From assembly GCA_023411575.1 (NCBI GenBank), contig JAEYOP010000040.1, positions 1 through 64,000 on the forward strand: 64,000 nt of DNA, in the 5' to 3' direction. This document shows, in pieces, positions 51,546 through 60,315 of the stretch. The position numbers and the translations under genes were made by a program. The notes under the pieces are model-generated. The model worked only from the letters and a program-made list of their open reading frames with translations. It made no database searches and was not told where the DNA came from. The stretch's first letter is position 1. Each line of letters begins with the position of its first letter. The stretch is from Bacillota bacterium. GTDB lineage: Bacteria > Bacillota > Clostridia > Acetivibrionales > DTU013.

Positions 51546-54500
51546 ATGAAAACGGCAACCATGGACGGGAATCAGGCCGCCGCATACGCATCCTACGCCT
51601 TTACCGAGGTAGCGGCCATATTCCCTATCACCCCCTCGTCGCCAATGGCGGAGCTGGCGGACGAATGGGCGTCTTCCGGCAAAAAGAACCTCTTCGGGCA
51701 AGTCGTAAACGTGGTGGAAATGCAATCCGAAGCCGGCGCCGCGGGCGCCATGCACGGATCGCTGCAGGCCGGCGCGCTGACGACCACCTACACGGCTTCC
51801 CAGGGCCTTCTTCTGATGATACCCAACCTTTATAAAATGGCGGGCGAGCTTCTTCCGGGCGTCCTCCACGTATCGGCGCGCGCCATCGCGGCGCATGCGC
51901 TGTCCATTTTCGGAGACCACCAGGATGTCATGGCCTGCAGGCAGACCGGCGCCGCGCTGCTGGCATCCGCAAACGTGCAGGAGGTTATGGACCTGGGCTG
52001 CGTGTCGCACCTTGCGGCAATCCGGGCAAGAATCCCCTTCATCCACTTTTTCGACGGTTTCCGGACCTCCCATGAATACCAGAGAATCAGTACGATAGAC
52101 TATGAAGATCTGGCGGGCATTACGGACAGGAGTGCCGTCAAGGCCTTCCGGGACAGGTCCCTTAATCCGGAGCACCCGGTCGTTAGAGGAACCGCCCAGA
52201 ATCCCGACATCTATTTTCAGGGCAGGGAGGCTGCAAACCGGTTCTATGACGCGACGCCTGCCATCGTACAAAGCTGCATGGACGACATCAAAAGCTTGAC
52301 AGGCCGGGCTTACAGCCTGTTTGACTATTACGGCGCACCGGATGCCGAGTACGTCGTTATTGCAATGGGCTCCGCCTGCGACACCATCAACGAAACGGTG
52401 GATTACCTGAACGCCGGCGGGCAGAAGGTCGGAACGGTCCGGGTCAGGCTGTACAGGCCGTTCTGCGAGAAGCGCTTTCTGGAGGTTATTCCGAAGAGCG
52501 TCAAAAAGATCGCAGTACTCGACCGCACCAAGGAGCCCGGCGCACCCGGCGAGCCCCTGTATCTCGACGTTTGCAAGGCATTTTACGGGATGACGGGTGA
52601 AAAGCCCCTGATCATCGGCGGAAGGTATGGCCTCGGCTCGAAGGACACCCGTCCGTCGCAAATCATTGCCGTATTTGACAATTTAAAGAGCACTGCACCG
52701 AAGGATCATTTCACCATCGGCATTGTAGACGACCTCACCAACACCTCGCTTCCGGAAGGCGTCCCTGTGGAAACAACGCCGGCAGGCACAATCAGCTGCA
52801 AGTTCTGGGGCCTGGGTTCGGACGGCACTGTCGGCGCGAATAAATCGGCCGTCAAGATCATCGGCGACAATACGGACCTGCATGCCCAGGCCTATTTTTC
52901 CTACGACAGCAAGAAATCCGGCGGAACCACGGTATCCCACCTGCGTTTCGGCCGCCAGCCGATCCGGAGTCCGTACTTGGTATATGATGCGAATTACATC
53001 GCCTGCCACAACAAGGCCTTCATTCATAACTACGATATTTTGAAAGGGCTGAAGGCAAAAGGCGTTTTCGTACTGAACTGTCCGTGGGATATGGAGGGCC
53101 TGGAAGAGAACCTCCCCGCCGCCATGAAACGGTACATCGCACAGAACTCCATCGATTTTTATACCATCGACGCAATTAAAATCGCCGGTGAAACCGGACT
53201 TGGGAACCGGATCAACATGATCATGCAGACAGCCTTCTTCAAGCTGGCCAACGTCATCCCGGTGGAGGACGCCGTCCGCTACCTGAAGCAATCCATCGAG
53301 AAAGCCTACGGGAAAAAGGGCCGGAAGATCGTCGATATGAACAATCTGGCTGTGGACCGTTCCCTGGACGCCCTGCACAAGGTAACCGTTCCGGCCTCCT
53401 GGTCCACCGCTCCGGCGGAAGAAGCGGCTCCTGACATCGTGCCGGAATTCATCCGCAGAATCCAGCGGCCGATGGCGCGGCAGGAAGGCGACGACCTGCC
53501 TGTCAGCGCCTTTGAAGGGATCGAGGACGGTTCCCATCCCCTTGGCACAACGGCGTATGAAAAACGCGGAATTGCCGTCATGCTGCCGGAATGGCAGCCG
53601 GAAAACTGCATCCAGTGTGGCAGATGCTCGTACGTGTGCCCCCATGCCACGATCCGGATGTTCCTCCTGGACGACAAGGAGGCGGGCCGAGCGCCGGCGG
53701 GGTACACGACGATCAAGGCCGCAGGCAAGGGAATGGAAGGGTACCGGTTCCGCGTGCAGGTCAGTCCGCTGGACTGCACCGGCTGCGGCAACTGCGCCGA
53801 CGTGTGCCCGACGGAAAACAAGGCGCTGGTGATGAAGCCTGCCGACGAGGAGCAGGAGCAGCAGCGCGGAAACTGGGATTTTTCCGTCAAGCTGCCGGTC
53901 AAAGACCACCTGATGGACAAATTCTCCCTGAAGGGCAGCCAGTTTGCCCAGCCGCTGCTGGAATACAACGGGGCCTGCCCGGGCTGCGGAGAAACGCCGT
54001 ATGTCAGGCTGATCACGCAGCTGTTCGGCGACCGGATGATGATCGCCAACGCGACGGGCTGTTCCTCCATCTGGAGCGCCAGTTCCCCTTCCATAGCCTA
54101 TACGACCAATCCGGAAGGAAAGGGACCTGCGTGGGCCAACTCCCTTTTCGAAGATAATGCGGAATTCGGTTACGGGATGTACCTTGGCGTTCTGCAGATC
54201 CGCCGGAGAATCCGGGAACTGATGGAGCAATGCATCGGTCAGGGCGTGCCGGAAGCCCTGGGACAGGCTTTCCGCCGCTGGATCGAAACGATGGAGGACG
54301 GCGAAGCATCCAAAGCGGCGTCGGAGCAGGTCATTCAGGCGTTGACGTCCGTTGATCGCAACAGCAATGGGCTGCTGCAGGAGATTTTCGACAAGAAGGA
54401 TTATCTGATCAAAAAATCCTTCTGGATCATGGGCGGTGACGGCTGGGCCTATGATATCGGCTACGGCGGAGTCGACCATGTGCTTGCTTCGGGAGATGAT

Positions 54501-55070
54501 GTCAATTTATTCGTCATGGACACGGAAATCTACTCCAACACCGGAGGACAGTCCTCCAAGGCCACTCCTACCGCCGCCGTGGCGAAATTCGCCGCCTCCG
54601 GCAAGAAGATAAGGAAAAAGGACCTCGGCATGATGGCGATGAGCTACGGATATGTGTATGTAGCGCAGATCGCAATGGGCGCAAATATGAACCAGACCAT
54701 CAAAGCATTGACCGAAGCCGAAAGGTACAGGGGACCCTCGCTTGTGATCGCCTATGCGCCATGCATATCCCATGGAATCAAGGGTGGCATGGGCACAAGC
54801 ATCGCTGAAGAGAAAAAAGCGGTGGATTCCGGCTACTGGCACCTTTACCGGTACAATCCCGAACTCCGCGAAGCGGGGAAAAACCCGTTCCTGCTGGAAT
54901 CCAAGGAGCCCTCCAGACCGTTCAAGGAATTCCTGCAGGGCGAAGTACGGTACACACAGCTGGCAAATGTATTCCCGGAGCTGGCGGACCAGCTTTTCGA
55001 CGCAGCGGAAAAGCATGCGCATGACCGGTATCAGAGTTATAAACGGATGGCCGAGCAGAATTACCAATAG
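51546..55070 (+). CDS. nifJ: Pyruvate:ferredoxin (flavodoxin) oxidoreductase
   Basis: The 1174-residue single-chain enzyme has the full PFOR layout. Domain I begins with TMDGNQAAAYASYAFTEVAA and IFPITPSSPMAELAD. Two [4Fe-4S] ferredoxin motifs are NCIQCGRCSYVCPHAT and DCTGCGNCADVCPTENKA. The proximal cluster begins at YNGACPGCGETPYVR. The TPP-binding site is IMGGDGWAYDIGYGGVDHVL and NVMDTEIYSNTGG-like (VMDTEIYSNTGGQSSKATPT). It oxidises pyruvate to acetyl-CoA and CO2 and reduces ferredoxin, the central step of clostridial fermentation. The ATG at 51546 has AGGAG eight bases upstream; a GTG three codons earlier lacks a site. It is monocistronic. Confidence 0.97.
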   Translation: MKTATMDGNQAAAYASYAFTEVAAIFPITPSSPMAELADEWASSGKKNLFGQVVNVVEMQSEAGAAGAMHGSLQAGALTTTYTASQGLLLMIPNLYKMAGELLPGVLHVSARAIAAHALSIFGDHQDVMACRQTGAALLASANVQEVMDLGCVSHLAAIRARIPFIHFFDGFRTSHEYQRISTIDYEDLAGITDRSAVKAFRDRSLNPEHPVVRGTAQNPDIYFQGREAANRFYDATPAIVQSCMDDIKSLTGRAYSLFDYYGAPDAEYVVIAMGSACDTINETVDYLNAGGQKVGTVRVRLYRPFCEKRFLEVIPKSVKKIAVLDRTKEPGAPGEPLYLDVCKAFYGMTGEKPLIIGGRYGLGSKDTRPSQIIAVFDNLKSTAPKDHFTIGIVDDLTNTSLPEGVPVETTPAGTISCKFWGLGSDGTVGANKSAVKIIGDNTDLHAQAYFSYDSKKSGGTTVSHLRFGRQPIRSPYLVYDANYIACHNKAFIHNYDILKGLKAKGVFVLNCPWDMEGLEENLPAAMKRYIAQNSIDFYTIDAIKIAGETGLGNRINMIMQTAFFKLANVIPVEDAVRYLKQSIEKAYGKKGRKIVDMNNLAVDRSLDALHKVTVPASWSTAPAEEAAPDIVPEFIRRIQRPMARQEGDDLPVSAFEGIEDGSHPLGTTAYEKRGIAVMLPEWQPENCIQCGRCSYVCPHATIRMFLLDDKEAGRAPAGYTTIKAAGKGMEGYRFRVQVSPLDCTGCGNCADVCPTENKALVMKPADEEQEQQRGNWDFSVKLPVKDHLMDKFSLKGSQFAQPLLEYNGACPGCGETPYVRLITQLFGDRMMIANATGCSSIWSASSPSIAYTTNPEGKGPAWANSLFEDNAEFGYGMYLGVLQIRRRIRELMEQCIGQGVPEALGQAFRRWIETMEDGEASKAASEQVIQALTSVDRNSNGLLQEIFDKKDYLIKKSFWIMGGDGWAYDIGYGGVDHVLASGDDVNLFVMDTEIYSNTGGQSSKATPTAAVAKFAASGKKIRKKDLGMMAMSYGYVYVAQIAMGANMNQTIKALTEAERYRGPSLVIAYAPCISHGIKGGMGTSIAEEKKAVDSGYWHLYRYNPELREAGKNPFLLESKEPSRPFKEFLQGEVRYTQLANVFPELADQLFDAAEKHAHDRYQSYKRMAEQNYQ

Positions 55071-55205
55071 TGCTTCTCTGGAATTAAAATCCGGGTCGGC
55101 AGTGGCAGACAGCAGGCGACGGCAGGCGATAGTGAACAGCGGTCCAACGCCGATTCGGGCAGCAAGGCGGCAATTTGTTCGTAAGCGGCCGCCTCGCTGC
55201 TCTCC

Positions 55206-56414
55206 TCATCCAAAAGACAGGGCCACTGCCGTACTACTCTTTTCCGATACATTCCCGGAAGTGTCATATGCTTTTACATAAAAGCAGTCCACACCCAGGC
55301 TGACCGGTATTTTTACGGTATAGCTCCTCGCAGAGGTTTCTGCTATTTGAATTCCGTTCCAGTAAACAAGATATCCCTTTACTTTTACATTATCTTTTGA
55401 GGCCGTCCAGGCAAGAGAAACAGAGGACTTTTTGGCAGATTTCACTTTCAGTGCCGTTGGCGCGGAAGGTGCGGTATTATCCGCGGCAGTAGTCACTTTC
55501 AACGAATTGCTTAGCGGGGATGCGTTTCCCGTAGCGTCAACGGCGCGGATCCCATAGGTATAGGTAGTCCCGGGAGCAAGCTTGCTGCCCGTAAATGATT
55601 TTTTCGAAGTGGTTTTGACCTTTTCCCCGTTGCAATAAACTTCATATGCCTTGAGCTTGACATTGTCAGAGCTGGGCAGCCAGGTAATATTTATTTCCGT
55701 GGGGGTAGTCTCACCGGCTTTTAAACCGGCTGGCACGGAAGGCGCGGTAGTATCTGCCATAGTGGCAACGGTTATAATATTGCTTTGCAGGGAGTAGTTG
55801 CCGGCTATATCATATGCTTTGACTGATATTGTATAGCTTCTTCCGGGTTGAAGCCGCGTAACAGTATAATAATTTGCCCTGGTTTTCACCGGATTTTTGT
55901 CACTGCAGGAAACCTCATAGCCCCTTATACTTGTATTGTCTCTGGAAGGATTCCATGTCAGGGTGATCTGGGTATAGGTTCTTGAAGATACCGAAAGTCC
56001 CGCGGGCTGAGTGGGGTTCTGCGTGTCGCTTATGGTTGACGCCGTTAAGGTTGCGCTCTCCTCCGACAAATTGCCCGTCGCATCATAAGCCCTGACAAAG
56101 TAGGCGTACTTGCTGCCGGGAATGAGGTCGGTATTGGTATAGCTGGTTTTGGACGTGGATAATATTTTCTTGCCGTCGCGATAGATCTGATATCCCTTTA
56201 CCGCCGTGTCATCCTTTGAGGCCGACCAGCATAAGGAAATGGAAGTATAAGTGGCATTGGCCACGGATAGCCCGGCGGGAGCCGCAGGAGCCTGCGTATC
56301 GACCGCCGCCCGAAGGGGAAAGAGAAGAAGCGCTTGGAATAGCAGCACGGAAGCAGCCATAATGGCAATAATTGAGGGAACGCGTAACCGCCGGCAGGAT
56401 TTTGCTTTTTGCAT
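55206..56414 (-). CDS. Secreted four-domain fibronectin type III protein
   Basis: The 402-residue protein has a signal peptide (residues about 1-36, with IIAIMAASVLLFQALLLFPL). Four FN3 domains of about 90 residues follow, each with APAGLSVANATYTSISLCWS-like starts and GYQIYRDGKKI-like C-C' strands. The domains repeat ITLTWNPSRDNTSIRGYEV, INITWLPSSDNVKLKAYEV and VSLAWTASKDNVKVKGYLV. No catalytic domain is attached, so it may bind carbohydrate or the cell wall, or act as a spacer. The ATG follows GGGAGG. The promoter and a LexA-like palindrome lie at 56470-56510. The gap 55071-55205 to PFOR shows nothing. Confidence 0.85.
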   Translation of the reverse strand: MQKAKSCRRLRVPSIIAIMAASVLLFQALLLFPLRAAVDTQAPAAPAGLSVANATYTSISLCWSASKDDTAVKGYQIYRDGKKILSTSKTSYTNTDLIPGSKYAYFVRAYDATGNLSEESATLTASTISDTQNPTQPAGLSVSSRTYTQITLTWNPSRDNTSIRGYEVSCSDKNPVKTRANYYTVTRLQPGRSYTISVKAYDIAGNYSLQSNIITVATMADTTAPSVPAGLKAGETTPTEINITWLPSSDNVKLKAYEVYCNGEKVKTTSKKSFTGSKLAPGTTYTYGIRAVDATGNASPLSNSLKVTTAADNTAPSAPTALKVKSAKKSSVSLAWTASKDNVKVKGYLVYWNGIQIAETSARSYTVKIPVSLGVDCFYVKAYDTSGNVSEKSSTAVALSFG

Positions 56415-56469
56415 AAGAAGCCTCCCATTTGTCGTAAAATATTTTTCCTTTATTTTCCATTTATAGGGA

Positions 56470-56510
56470 ATTATAATACACCATCTGCCAAATGTAAAGA
56501 ACAATTGTTC
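56470..56510 (-). promoter_or_regulatory. Promoter of FN3 gene with LexA-like palindrome
   Basis: TTTACA (56493-56498) and TATAAT (56470-56475), read on the minus strand, have a 17-base spacer. GAAC-AATT-GTTC (56499-56510) touches the -35 box. It fits the Gram-positive LexA half-sites GAAC/GTTC, with one mismatch in the spacer of the full consensus. Confidence 0.6.
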
Positions 56511-56610
56511 GACAAATCAGAGAGGGACAATCAGTATAGTCTATTCAGTATGGCTCTATAAACAGGGTGTTTTTCATTCTATTGCGAGATGCTTCAGAAT
56601 TTGCAAACAA

Positions 56611-56646
56611 GGGACAGCAGGCGAGGGAACAATGAGTCCGTCCCCT
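56611..56646. repeat. REP-like palindrome, divergent copy
   Basis: GGGACAGCAGGCGAGGGAAC and GTCCGTCCCCT form a weak hairpin upstream of the FN3 gene. It resembles the GGGACA repeats at 22786 and 30029, but the match is loose. Confidence 0.35.
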
Positions 56647-56684
56647 CCCCATCGCTCCCCTATCCGGCTCAATAGGACTTTTCG

Positions 56685-56849
56685 CTATTTTTCGTTTTCG
56701 TCTACATGGTCTTTTGCATTGATGATCTGCATCTCCGAAGGGATCGTAACCTTTGAATGGGATTTTATTTTGTCAATATTCGCCCACGCGGCAGTATCGT
56801 GCTTTTCCACGGGCACGCCAAGATTGTACTCTTTTTTTGCTTTCGGCAT
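56685..56849 (-). CDS. DUF3787-family small protein
   Basis: A 54-codon frame on the minus strand starts with MPKAKKEYNLGVPVEKHDTA and continues AWANIDKIKSHSKVTIPSEM, ending DHVDENEK. The VEKHDTAAWAN core and the spacing match the DUF3787 family of short clostridial proteins of unknown function. The second ATG (56849) has GGGAG seven bases upstream; the first ATG six bases earlier is too close to it. The gene is not overlapped by any other real gene, since the plus-strand frame there has no ribosome site or recognisable domain. Function unknown. Confidence 0.8.
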   Translation of the reverse strand: MPKAKKEYNLGVPVEKHDTAAWANIDKIKSHSKVTIPSEMQIINAKDHVDENEK

Positions 56850-57007
56850 TCTCATTCTCCCTTTCGCCCTATTCTTTTATTCATATAGTTTCTATTTTAA
56901 GCGAAAGCTTATACGCATTTTTACACTAAAACAGCAAGAACTCCTTAAAATAAAGGAGTTCCCGCAGTATCCCAATTTAAATTACAATCCGATGGACCCG
57001 GTCCCGC

Positions 57008-58213
57008 CTATTCCACGAGCAGCAGTCCCGGATGGGTGCCCGTGATGCATTTCCCGCCTTCGGGCGTCACCAGGAAGGTATTTTCAATTCCCACCATTCC
57101 GATTCCTTCGATCCCGCATTTGGGTTCCACGGCAAACGCCATGCCTTCCCGGAGCGGCTCGTCGAAGCCTTTCGCCAATACGGGCAGTTCATCGACCTGC
57201 AATCCGATTCCGTGACCGAGGAATTTGACCTTCCGGTTTCCGAAGCCCATGAAGTTCCTCAGGAAATCATTATCCAGACCGCTCATAATCGTATTGTAGA
57301 TATTGGACGGGATTTCGCCGGGCTTCAGCATCTCGGCAATCCGCCGCTCAATATCGACGCATTTCCGGTGATATTGAACCGCATGTTCCGGCAGAGAACG
57401 TCCGAACACATAGACCATGGTTTTGTCGGAATGATATCCCTCGTAGCCGCAGCCCGTATCGATAAACACCAGATTCCCGCTTGCGAGCCTGTTTTCCCGG
57501 CTCCCCATCATCGGCACGGCGGGACTGACCCCGTAGTTGCCTCCCGGTCCGTTGAAATAGGTCGGGTTGAGCGAGCTCACGCCAAATGCGATATGCCCCA
57601 GCAACACCTCCGTATCGAACATGCCGAACCTGGAAACGCCGTGGTGGCCTTCCTTCTGCAAGGCCCCAAAAATTCCGGCCGTCAGTTCGGCCTCCGACAT
57701 CCCTTCCTTCAGCAGCCCCGGTATATGCTCCTCCGCGACCTTCCTGTGAATCTCGCCGGCTTTGATCATCAAGTCCAGTTCGTAATCGCTTTTGACCGAC
57801 CGTATGCCCATCAGACATGCCTCAAGGGATTTGGAACCCGTAAAACCGAAATATTTGCGAATCCGGTCAAACATGGCCAGCGGAACCAGTTCCGTCTCCA
57901 GGTATACGGTCTCCGGCAGCCTGCCCATTGCCGCGGCCGCATCCCGGTAGGATTCCATCGGCCTTATATCCTCGAACAGGGACTCCGACACCGCGCGCTC
58001 ATAGCTCCGGCGGGCAAAATAGACAGCCCCTCCGTCCCTCGGTATAAACAGCAGGCCTTCCTGCATCGTTCCGGTGAAATAGTACTGGTTCACCTTACCT
58101 ATGATAAGAGCCAATTCCCACCCGGGCTCCCTTTTATCCATTTCAGCCCTGAAACGGCCCAGTCTCTGGTCCAGCTCTGTTTTCGGCACTTGTTTAATCA
58201 TCATGTTTCCCAT
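57008..58213 (-). CDS. M24 family metallopeptidase (Xaa-Pro aminopeptidase/creatinase-like)
   Basis: The 401-residue protein has a creatinase-type N-terminal domain and a C-terminal pita-bread metal-binding domain. Metal ligands are Asp in VFIDTGCGYEGYHSD, the second Asp downstream, His in FLGHGIGLQVDE, Glu in AVEPKCGIEGIG and the final Glu in IENTFLV. It should cleave X-Pro peptide bonds or similar in the cytoplasm. AAGGGA lies nine bases from the chosen ATG at 58213; ATGs four and five codons on are alternatives. Confidence 0.9.
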   Translation of the reverse strand: MGNMMIKQVPKTELDQRLGRFRAEMDKREPGWELALIIGKVNQYYFTGTMQEGLLFIPRDGGAVYFARRSYERAVSESLFEDIRPMESYRDAAAAMGRLPETVYLETELVPLAMFDRIRKYFGFTGSKSLEACLMGIRSVKSDYELDLMIKAGEIHRKVAEEHIPGLLKEGMSEAELTAGIFGALQKEGHHGVSRFGMFDTEVLLGHIAFGVSSLNPTYFNGPGGNYGVSPAVPMMGSRENRLASGNLVFIDTGCGYEGYHSDKTMVYVFGRSLPEHAVQYHRKCVDIERRIAEMLKPGEIPSNIYNTIMSGLDNDFLRNFMGFGNRKVKFLGHGIGLQVDELPVLAKGFDEPLREGMAFAVEPKCGIEGIGMVGIENTFLVTPEGGKCITGTHPGLLLVE

Positions 58214-58336
58214 CGTTTCCGTTCCCTTTTATTTGATCGTATTTAAATTTTTGTCTTCCTGTCCTGTATTTATTGTATTATAGCACACAATACTGCCGTT
58301 GCGTAAACACCGTGATATAATACAATTTATTACACT

Positions 58337-58352
58337 CAGAACAAATGTTCTG
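58337..58352. promoter_or_regulatory. LexA-box-like palindrome
   Basis: CAGAACAAATGTTCTG contains GAAC-AAAT-GTTC, matching the Gram-positive LexA/DinR consensus CGAACRNRYGTTCG in both half-sites. It lies eight bases upstream of the -35 box of a plus-strand promoter. Confidence 0.5.
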
Positions 58353-58359
58353 TTTCGTA

Positions 58360-58388
58360 TTGCTATGTACATCGGTATGGTATATAAT
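58360..58388 (+). promoter_or_regulatory. SigmaA-type promoter downstream of LexA-like box
   Basis: TTGCTA (58360-58365) and TATAAT (58383-58388) have a 17-base spacer. The predicted start is near 58395. No gene starts before 58679. The stretch 58214-58678 otherwise holds only the palindrome, this promoter and the hairpin below. Confidence 0.65.
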
Positions 58389-58488
58389 GGATAAGGAAAA
58401 GCGCTCAGGTTTTAATTGAGGGAGTAGCTGTTTTTGCAAGAGTTATTGTAGACAAGCTGCTAAAGCCACATCCGGAAAGACAAAGAAA

Positions 58489-58513
58489 AAAACGGTTTAA
58501 TAAAAACCGTTTT
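58489..58513 (+). terminator. Hairpin ending a possible short transcript
   Basis: AAAACGGTTT and AAACCGTTTT pair around AATAA about 100 bases downstream of the predicted start near 58395. The 3' arm ends with four T residues. The transcript between them contains an open but startless frame reading IEGVAVFARVIVDKLLKPHP. Confidence 0.45.
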
Positions 58514-58678
58514 AAGTAAATCCCTCCAATAAACCTGACAGCAACAAGCGTCGCCGTCCTTATCTATATTATAGCATTTTATTTAGTGCTGTAAACAAAA
58601 ATGTATAAAAAATAAGCAGAGCGAGTTTCAGGAACACTGGCCTGGTGTCCGCTGAACCGGCATATAGGAGGGGCTGAT

Positions 58679-59284
58679 ATGAAATTTAATGTTATTCTTT
58701 TTAATGGATTCGAGACCATGGATGTTTTCGGCCCTGTAGAGGTCATAGGCACGCTCCAGAAATTGATGAAGGATCGTTTTGATATTGAATACTATTCGGA
58801 AAAAGGGGACCTCATAAAGAGCAGTCAAAATGCCAGAATTGATACATTGCCGCTATCAAGCATCGTTGACGCGGATATCATTCTTATCCCCGGCGGATTC
58901 GGCGCAAGACAGGAGGTTCATAATGAAGGGTTTATTCAAGCCATAAGAGAATTATCTCAAAGAGCGAAGTATGTATTGACCGTTTGCACCGGATCGGCAC
59001 TATTGGCAAAAACAGGGCTTTTGCAGGATTTGAAAGCTACTTCGAATAAGCTATCGTTTGATTGGGTGGTTGAACAGGACAGACAAGTTAATTGGGTAAG
59101 AAAAGCAAGATGGGTTCAGGATGGAAAATTCTACACCTCTTCAGGAATATCCGCGGGTATTGATATGACATTAGGTTTTATTAGCGATATCATGGGAAGA
59201 GAAGTTGCTGAGAAAATATCCCATGCAATGGAATACCTTTGGAATAGCGATAAGGATATTGACCCGTTCGCAAAGGAACCATAA
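58679..59284 (+). CDS. DJ-1/PfpI family protein (glutamine amidotransferase-like)
   Basis: The 201-residue protein starts with MKFNVILFNGFETMDVFGPV, the DJ-1/PfpI class I glutamine-amidotransferase fold. The nucleophile elbow is VLTVCTGSALLAKTGLL. TSSGISAGIDMTLGFI completes the active-site side. Stand-alone members are proteases, chaperones or isonitrile hydratases; which applies is not evident. The ATG follows GGAGGGG. It begins an AT-rich run of small genes on the same strand. Confidence 0.88.
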   Translation: MKFNVILFNGFETMDVFGPVEVIGTLQKLMKDRFDIEYYSEKGDLIKSSQNARIDTLPLSSIVDADIILIPGGFGARQEVHNEGFIQAIRELSQRAKYVLTVCTGSALLAKTGLLQDLKATSNKLSFDWVVEQDRQVNWVRKARWVQDGKFYTSSGISAGIDMTLGFISDIMGREVAEKISHAMEYLWNSDKDIDPFAKEP

Positions 59285-59321
59285 TGATTGCCAGGATCGT
59301 TTAGGAATAAAGGAGGATATG

Positions 59322-59834
59322 ATGGTAGTTAGTAATGTAAGCACAGAAAGACTTATTCTCATTCCAATGAATTACTCCTTATTGTGTTCCGTTCTTGAAA
59401 ACAGGGATGAAGAATTGGACGCCCTGGGGATCAAGCGGGATATGAACTGGCCAGGGCAAGATACGATGGATATTTTAAGTTTTCTAAAAGAGAATTTAAA
59501 GAATACGGATGAGGTCAGCGGATTCGATGTATGGATGATTGTGAAAAAAGAAGATCAGACGATAATAGGAGATGCCGGCTTTAAAGGTTTACCGGACGAG
59601 CAGGGGAATATTGAAATCGGGTTTGGCTTAGTTGAAAAGGAGCAGCGAAAGGGCTATGGATATGAGACGGCAAACGCGTTAATCGACTGGGCATTTACTC
59701 AAAAGGGCGTAAAGAAAATTAAAGCGGACTGCTTAATTGATAATTATGGGTCCATAAGGGTATTGCAAAAATGCAAAATGCATGAGATTAGCAGAGATAA
59801 TGAATTGATTTACTGGGAATTAGCTGGTAAATAA
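59322..59834 (+). CDS. GNAT family N-acetyltransferase
   Basis: The 170-residue product has the GNAT acetyl-CoA-binding signature EKEQRKGYGYETANALIDWA, within a Rim-like acetyltransferase layout: STERLILIP at the start, GDAGFKGLPDEQGNIEIGFG in strand 4. The acceptor substrate (ribosomal protein, antibiotic or small molecule) cannot be told. The second ATG at 59322 has GGAGG five bases upstream; the first (59319) is too close. It starts 37 bases after the DJ-1-like gene and is probably in the same transcript. Confidence 0.85.
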   Translation: MVVSNVSTERLILIPMNYSLLCSVLENRDEELDALGIKRDMNWPGQDTMDILSFLKENLKNTDEVSGFDVWMIVKKEDQTIIGDAGFKGLPDEQGNIEIGFGLVEKEQRKGYGYETANALIDWAFTQKGVKKIKADCLIDNYGSIRVLQKCKMHEISRDNELIYWELAGK

Positions 59835-59856
59835 AGCTTCTAGGAGAAGGAACTCT

Positions 59857-60195
59857 ATGGAGATTGGAGCTATCGTTTGGGGCGTAAAAGATGTCGGAAG
59901 GGCCGTAGAATTTTGGAGTCAGGCATTAGACTACAGATTAAAATATCCCGCGTCGGACGATTGGGCGATTTTGATTCCTAAAAACGGGAACGGCGTGCAG
60001 CTGTCCTTAAACAAGATTTCTTCCGACAAGGCAAAACGCCATCACATGGACCTGTTTACATACCATCAGAAGGAGGAAGCCGACAGACTGATCGCCCTTG
60101 GCGCAACGAAGGTGAAGTGGGACTATCCCCCTGATGCGGACTATGTAGTGCTGCATGATCCTGACGGCAATCCGTTTTGTGTCGTCCAGCGGTAA
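59857..60195 (+). CDS. VOC-superfamily (glyoxalase/bleomycin-resistance-like) protein
   Basis: The 112-residue protein is a single glyoxalase-fold module: GAIVWGVKDVGRAVEFWSQA at the N-terminus and DADYVVLHDPDGNPFCVVQR at the end. A His in KRHHMDLFTYH and the final Asp-Pro-Asp-Gly-Asn-Pro are typical metal-site features of VOC enzymes. It could be a dioxygenase, a glyoxalase or a drug-binding protein. AGGAGAAGG precedes the ATG. It lies 22 bases after the acetyltransferase gene. Confidence 0.85.
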   Translation: MEIGAIVWGVKDVGRAVEFWSQALDYRLKYPASDDWAILIPKNGNGVQLSLNKISSDKAKRHHMDLFTYHQKEEADRLIALGATKVKWDYPPDADYVVLHDPDGNPFCVVQR

Positions 60196-60246
60196 GCTTC
60201 AATTTGACTTGTTAATGGCTAACAGCCATTGCTGGGAGGGGAATGT

Positions 60247-60303
60247 ATGAAGGGCGCAAAAACGGTCCGGCTTGCGGCAGTTATTTTAAAGCAAAATTTA
60301 TAA
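60247..60303 (+). other. 18-codon ORF with strong ribosome site
   Basis: GGGAGGGG lies directly upstream of an ATG opening MKGAKTVRLAAVILKQNL then TAA. The reading frame ends 12 bases before the start of the secreted protein. It may be a leader peptide or a broken signal-peptide start. No function can be given. Confidence 0.35.
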
Positions 60304-60315
60304 GGATCTTTATTT

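Noticed and set aside
52683..54479. 598-codon minus-strand frame
   Set aside because: Antisense shadow of PFOR; His/Arg/Val-rich and without domains.
56632..57045. 137-codon plus-strand frame over the DUF3787 gene
   Set aside because: No ribosome site, no domain, and the opposite strand holds a recognised microprotein.
58381..58515. Open frame reading IEGVAVFARVIVDKLL downstream of the 58360 promoter
   Set aside because: Protein-like but without ATG, GTG or TTG start in frame; kept only as part of the LexA finding.
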